Source of the DNA: Idiomarina ramblicola
GTDB taxonomy: Bacteria > Pseudomonadota > Gammaproteobacteria > Enterobacterales > Alteromonadaceae
Direction: 5' to 3'
NCBI RefSeq assembly: GCF_003987255.1
Contig: NZ_PIQC01000001.1
Location: 124,001 to 188,000, forward strand
DNA: 64,000 nt
The first letter of the stretch is position 1, and each line of letters begins with the position of its first letter. Both the position numbers and the translations under genes were made by a program. The notes under the pieces were generated by a model, which made no database searches, was not told the origin of the DNA, and worked only from the letters and a program-made list of their open reading frames with translations. This document shows positions 59,686-64,000 of this stretch, one piece after another.

Positions 59686-61539
59686 ATGCGTTCAGTCGGG
59701 TCAATCTTCAGTTATTTGTGGAAAATAATCAACGGTACTCGTAAGTTCATCTTGAACCTTATATTTTTCATTATTTTAGCGATTTTTATTGCTAGCTTGA
59801 TGCAGGGAGAAGATCCTATCGAAGTTCCTGAAAATGGAATTATGGTTCTTAATCCAAACGGAATGTTAGTTGAAGAAAAAACCTGGGTTGATCCTTTCAA
59901 CAAATTTCTCAATGAAGCAATGGGCAATGGAGATGAAGTTCCTGAAGTACTTTTATCTGATGTTATTGACTCAATTGAGAAAGCTAAAACTGACGAACGC
60001 ATCGGTGCGCTTTATCTGAACCTACAAAACTTGTACCCCAGTGGTTTGAATAAGCTACGCGCAGTTGCAGATGCATTAAATGACTTCCGTACCTCTGGAA
60101 AGCCAATTATCAGCAATGCTGACTATTATATGCAGCACCAGTATTACCTGGCAGCTCACGCCGACCAGCTTTACCTGAACCCAATGGGCGCCGTGGTTTT
60201 TGAAGGGCTTGACTATACTCAGGTTTACTTCAAAGAGTTGCTCGACAAACTCAAAGTTCAGCCTCATGTATTCAAGGTTGGTAAATTTAAAGCGGCTGTT
60301 GAACCTTTTATCCGCAACGACATGTCAGATGAAGCCCGCGAAGCCAACCAGTTCTTATATTCTGCATTGTGGGAAACTTTCCATGCAGATGTTACCGCAG
60401 CTCGAAACATTAATCCGTTAGTCACCAGCGGTAAAATAGATGATTATATGTCAGCATTTAATAATGCCGATGGTGATATGGCTAAGATGGCATTAGAAAC
60501 GAACTTAGTTGATGCCCTGCGTACACGGACAGAAGTTCGTAATGAACTGATAAACCTGGCCGGGCACGACGAAGAGGAAGACACGTTCCGTCATATTACG
60601 TTTGACAATTACTTAGCTTCTGAAAAGGCTGTTCCTGAGAGTTTGGAGCCGAAAGATCGTGATCAAATTGCCGTTATCATGGCTCGAGGTCAAATCGTTA
60701 ATGGTTCACAAAAAGCTGGTATGATTGGCGGGGACAGCACCGCCAAGCTTATTCGTGATGCGCGTAATGACGAGCAAACCAAAGCCATTGTACTTCGCAT
60801 TGACAGCCCCGGCGGCAGTGCTTTTGCGTCAGAAATTATTCGACAAGAAATTTTACAGGCGAAAGAAGCGGGCATTCCGGTCATTGCATCAATGAGCTCA
60901 GTAGCAGCTTCTGGTGGTTACTGGATTGCGGCCGACGCAGACAAAATTGTTGCAGCACCAACAACAATTACGGGTTCAATCGGTGTTTTTGGTCTGCTAA
61001 TGACGTTGGAAGACAGTTTCGCGGCTATTGGAATTCATAGTGACACCGTGAGTACCACCGAGATATCGGCATTGAATCCTCTTGAGGAAATGACCGATTA
61101 TCAAAAAACACTCATACAGCGCTCTGTTGAGACCACTTACGAAAACTTTTTAACCATTGTTAGTAACGCACGTAATATGTCTCGCGATGATGTTCACGAA
61201 GTTGCTCAAGGTCGCATATGGACAGGAAAGCAAGCAATGGAGTTTGGCCTGGTTGACCAATTAGGTGATTACGATGACTCCATTACGCTTGCGGCTGAAC
61301 TTGCGGCCATTGACGATTATGATGTAACTATTGTTAAGCAAGAGCTGTCTTCAAAAGAAAAGTTTTTAGCTGATTTATTTAACAGCAGTTCAGATTACCT
61401 GCCAACGCCGGATCTCAGTTCACAGCACTGGTTAATGGGTACCTTGAATAAGGTGAAATCTGAAACTGCGGTTCTGCAGAACTTTGATGACCCTAAAAAT
61501 GTTTACTCTTATTGTGCACTCTGCCCTCAACCGCGATAG
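59686..61539 (+). CDS. sppA: Signal peptide peptidase SppA, 67 kDa type
   Basis: SppA is an inner-membrane serine protease that degrades cleaved signal peptides. The 617-residue protein has a single N-terminal anchor (about 20-39), and two tandem S49 domains. The catalytic dyad is Lys202 (VGKFKAAVEPF) from the first domain and Ser409 (VAASGGYW) from the second, at the positions seen in E. coli. The stop codon falls within a strong hairpin. It is followed by ansA, as in E. coli. Confidence 0.95.
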   Translation: MRSVGSIFSYLWKIINGTRKFILNLIFFIILAIFIASLMQGEDPIEVPENGIMVLNPNGMLVEEKTWVDPFNKFLNEAMGNGDEVPEVLLSDVIDSIEKAKTDERIGALYLNLQNLYPSGLNKLRAVADALNDFRTSGKPIISNADYYMQHQYYLAAHADQLYLNPMGAVVFEGLDYTQVYFKELLDKLKVQPHVFKVGKFKAAVEPFIRNDMSDEAREANQFLYSALWETFHADVTAARNINPLVTSGKIDDYMSAFNNADGDMAKMALETNLVDALRTRTEVRNELINLAGHDEEEDTFRHITFDNYLASEKAVPESLEPKDRDQIAVIMARGQIVNGSQKAGMIGGDSTAKLIRDARNDEQTKAIVLRIDSPGGSAFASEIIRQEILQAKEAGIPVIASMSSVAASGGYWIAADADKIVAAPTTITGSIGVFGLLMTLEDSFAAIGIHSDTVSTTEISALNPLEEMTDYQKTLIQRSVETTYENFLTIVSNARNMSRDDVHEVAQGRIWTGKQAMEFGLVDQLGDYDDSITLAAELAAIDDYDVTIVKQELSSKEKFLADLFNSSSDYLPTPDLSSQHWLMGTLNKVKSETAVLQNFDDPKNVYSYCALCPQPR

Positions 61540-61552
61540 AATTATCGCGGTT
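61529..61552 (+). terminator. Hairpin over the sppA stop codon
   Basis: AACCGCGATA (61529-61538), loop GAAT, TATCGCGGTT (61543-61552). The stem is perfect and includes the last codons and first two bases of the stop. Only a short ATTT follows, so it may attenuate rather than stop transcription into ansA, which begins 26 bases downstream. Confidence 0.55.
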
Positions 61553-61577
61553 ATTTCGTAGAGCACAGGAGTGAACT

Positions 61578-62591
61578 TTGCCGCGTAAAAAGATTTATGT
61601 CGCCTACACGGGGGGCACCATAGGTATGAAAAAATCAGCTCAGGGTTATGTTCCGGTTGCGGGACACCTGAGCCGGTGCGTTGAAAACATGCCTGAATTC
61701 TTTCGTGATGAGATGCCGGAGTTTACCATTAATGAATACTCTCCATTAATGGATTCCTCCAATATGGCACCTTCTGACTGGGTGACTATTGCTCGAGACA
61801 TTGAACGAAACTACGCCGATTATGACGGGTTTGTCATTTTGCACGGTACTGACACCATGGCATACACCGCATCGGCATTGTCATTCATGCTACAAAACCT
61901 GAGTAAACCCGTCATTGTTACTGGGTCTCAAATACCGTTAGCGGCTTTACGTTCCGATGGTCAAACAAACTTACTTAACTCATTATATGTTGCAGCGAAC
62001 TACCCTATTCCAGAAGTTGGTTTATTTTTTAATAACACGCTTTATCGTGGAAACCGCTCTACCAAAGCCGACGCTAACGGGTTTAATGCGTTTGCTTCAC
62101 CCAACTACCCGTCCTTACTTGAGGCTGGAATTCAAATTCAATTAAATGCGGGAGAACTCTCTGAGCCCTCAACTCATTCGTTAAAAGTGATTGAGATGAC
62201 GCCTCAGCCCATTGGGGTTGTCATGCTATATCCAGGGATTTCAGCTGATATTATAAAAAATCAGTTACAGCAGCCGGTAAAAGCCATGATTTTGCAAAGT
62301 TACGGAGTGGGTAATGCCCCACAAGATGATGCGCTACTGGCAAGCTTGAAAACTGGAATTGATCAGGGGATTACCATTCTTAATTGCACTCAATGCTTCC
62401 GTGGGCGAGTTAATATGGATGGTTATGCGACAGGGAATGCTCTGGCTGAAATAGGTATCGTTTCAGGTGCTGACATGACCATAGAAGCGGCTCTCACAAA
62501 GCTACACTATTTATTGTCACAGAACTTAGATCAGAGCAAAATGCAAAAGTTGTTACAGAAGAATTTACGTGGCGAGTTAACTCCGCCATAA
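61578..62591 (+). CDS. ansA: L-asparaginase I (cytoplasmic)
   Basis: AnsA hydrolyses asparagine to aspartate in the cytoplasm. The 337-residue protein has the first catalytic Thr in YTGGTIGM and the second motif HGTDTMAYTAS. There is no signal peptide, which fits type I. The start is TTG 61578, with AGGAG 6 bases upstream; no ATG fits the family N-terminus. It lies downstream of sppA, as in E. coli. Confidence 0.95.
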   Translation: MPRKKIYVAYTGGTIGMKKSAQGYVPVAGHLSRCVENMPEFFRDEMPEFTINEYSPLMDSSNMAPSDWVTIARDIERNYADYDGFVILHGTDTMAYTASALSFMLQNLSKPVIVTGSQIPLAALRSDGQTNLLNSLYVAANYPIPEVGLFFNNTLYRGNRSTKADANGFNAFASPNYPSLLEAGIQIQLNAGELSEPSTHSLKVIEMTPQPIGVVMLYPGISADIIKNQLQQPVKAMILQSYGVGNAPQDDALLASLKTGIDQGITILNCTQCFRGRVNMDGYATGNALAEIGIVSGADMTIEAALTKLHYLLSQNLDQSKMQKLLQKNLRGELTPP

Positions 62592-62626
62592 TTTGACGCT
62601 GCTCAAATAATAATAAGAAAAAAGAC

Positions 62627-63970
62627 ATGGCAAATTCATCACCCGCGTTCGCAACCCGACTGGGTTTTATTTTAGCCGCCGCCGGTTCAGCGGTAGGCGT
62701 TGGAAATATTTGGGGCTTTCCTACACAGGCTGCCAGTAATGGAGGCGGCGCATTCCTGCTCGTTTACCTTATAATGATTGTGTTATTGGCTTATCCTATG
62801 CTGGTGGCGGAAATCACCATTGGCCGGATACGACGCCAAAACCCCATAGAGGCTCTGCGCAACTTATCCGACAAACCTTTTCTAAGGGGCTCAGGTGCAA
62901 TAACGGGAGTTATCGGGCTGATAGTACTTAGCCTAATCCTAAGCTTCTATGCCATTGTATCTGGCTGGCTTTTATCTTATATGCTTGCGCCATTGATGGT
63001 ACTCGTTGGTTTACCTGAAACAGCCGCTTGGTTTACTGAGTTTTCCGTCTCCAGAAACATGGCAACCATGGTATTTTTCATGCTGTTGACAATTTATGTG
63101 GTGCGCTCAGGAGTCAATAACGGTATCGAGCGTTGGTCCCGGCGATTAATGCCTTTGTTATTTATTCTGCTGATTGGTATGTCTGCCTATATTCTGACGC
63201 AGGACGGCGCTATGGAAGGCCTGAAGATGTACTTGTTACCAGACTTCTCAACCATAACGGATCCAAACCTCATTATTCGCGCTATGGGGCAGGCTTTCTT
63301 CTCTCTGTCACTGGGCGTTTGTGTCATGATGACCTACGGGGCATACCTTTCGAACTCTGAAAACATTCCAAAAACAGCAGCCTGGGTAGCGGGCATTGAT
63401 ACCAGTGTTGCCTTTTTAGCCGGATTATTGATTCTACCCGCCATGTTTGTTGCACAATCGAATGGCGTTACGATTTATGCAGAAGACGGTACCCTATTAT
63501 CTGCAGACACTCTCGTTTTTACCGTATTACCAGCAATGTTTGATGCGCTGGGCTACGCGGGTTTATTTGTTTCCTTTGGATTTTTTCTACTCATGGTGAT
63601 TGCAGCCATTACTTCGTCAATCTCTATGCTAGAGGCGCCCGTCAATGCGCTGCGGGAAGAAGCGAACTGTGACCGCAGTAGTGGCGTGTGGATCATTGCA
63701 CTGGTCGTAACCAGTATTTCAACGGTCATTATTTATAATTTTGAACTACTCTTCGGTGCGGTTATTACCTTCAGCACGGTCTATATGCAACCAATAATGG
63801 CTCTTGTATTCGGTATCATGCTGACTTGGGTGTTACGCCAAAATCATTTGTTAAAAGCGCTAAAACAAGGTTCCCCCAATATTGATAAGAGCCTGTTCTG
63901 GAAAATATGGCCCTGGTACGTCAAGTTCATTTGTCCGGTACTGATTTTATTAGTTATCTGGCGAGGGTAA
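62627..63970 (+). CDS. Sodium-dependent transporter, NSS/SNF family
   Basis: A 447-residue inner-membrane transporter with about 11-12 hydrophobic segments. The first helix has RLGFILAAAGSAVGVGNIWGFP, the family's sodium and substrate site (given as GSAVGVGNIWGFP), and further signatures such as QAFFSLSLGVCVMMTYGAY follow. Members such as LeuT and TyT1 import amino acids, and this one is probably an amino-acid importer. It follows ansA by 35 bases and may be co-transcribed. Substrate cannot be told from sequence. Confidence 0.92.
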   Translation: MANSSPAFATRLGFILAAAGSAVGVGNIWGFPTQAASNGGGAFLLVYLIMIVLLAYPMLVAEITIGRIRRQNPIEALRNLSDKPFLRGSGAITGVIGLIVLSLILSFYAIVSGWLLSYMLAPLMVLVGLPETAAWFTEFSVSRNMATMVFFMLLTIYVVRSGVNNGIERWSRRLMPLLFILLIGMSAYILTQDGAMEGLKMYLLPDFSTITDPNLIIRAMGQAFFSLSLGVCVMMTYGAYLSNSENIPKTAAWVAGIDTSVAFLAGLLILPAMFVAQSNGVTIYAEDGTLLSADTLVFTVLPAMFDALGYAGLFVSFGFFLLMVIAAITSSISMLEAPVNALREEANCDRSSGVWIIALVVTSISTVIIYNFELLFGAVITFSTVYMQPIMALVFGIMLTWVLRQNHLLKALKQGSPNIDKSLFWKIWPWYVKFICPVLILLVIWRG

Positions 63971-64000
63971 AACCTATAAAGCCCTTCGGTCTTGCGAGCG

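Overview
The window reads as a chromosomal segment of a marine gammaproteobacterium of the Alteromonadales, most like Idiomarina or a close relative. The grounds are gene content and order: pyrD-zapC-rlmL, uup followed by a DUF3466 gene and rmf, fabA next to a YcbZ-type Lon protease, ccoNOQP-fixH-ccoI-ccoS-safE, and mnmA-hflD-purB-roxA. Moderate GC and dense packing fit as well. The genus is an inference. I identify 57 protein genes, one pseudogene and one tRNA.

Layout. (1) 1-12.5 kb: 5'-truncated NAD-glutamate dehydrogenase, pyrD, zapC, an initiator tRNA-Met on the minus strand, rlmKL, a glutaredoxin-like gene, uup and a DUF3466 envelope protein. (2) 12.6-15.9 kb: rmf (too short for most ORF callers), fabA with a perfect 26-bp FabR-type operator, the Lon-like protease, and an RcsF-like lipoprotein. 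(3) 15.95-17.79 kb: a small decayed mobile element flanked by XerCD/dif sequences. The right-hand site is a near-perfect chromosomal dif (25 of 28 bases as I recall the E. coli site), so the window probably spans the replication terminus. The element carries a broken rolling-circle Rep gene, a small HTH gene, a 74-residue zinc-ribbon-like membrane protein and GC-rich hairpins. (4) 17.8-25.7 kb: LysR regulator divergent from azoR, a CPXCG protein, a two-gene RND efflux system, and a chemoreceptor with a sigma-28-like promoter. (5) 25.8-34.7 kb: the complete cbb3 oxidase structural and assembly set, then uspE and ttcA, without the fnr gene often found between them. (6) 34.7-42.6 kb: Bax-like glucosaminidase, a membrane protein, rluE, mnmA-hflD-purB-roxA, and leucine dehydrogenase. 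(7) 42.6-51.1 kb: YdiJ-type FAD/Fe-S oxidoreductase, ppsA with divergent ppsR, DUF1338 protein, class II DAHP synthase. (8) 51.2-57.5 kb: htpX, bioBFCD divergent from bioA, and a small membrane protein. (9) 57.6-64 kb: asnS, YdjA-type nitroreductase, sppA, ansA and an NSS-family transporter.

Functionally this is mostly core housekeeping: translation and rRNA/tRNA modification (rlmKL, rluE, mnmA, ttcA, roxA, asnS, rmf), microaerobic respiration, biotin, fatty-acid, pyrimidine and purine synthesis, and amino-acid catabolism (GDH, LeuDH, AnsA) feeding gluconeogenesis (PpsA/PpsR). The one clearly accessory region is the dif-integrated element, which is the main object of interest.
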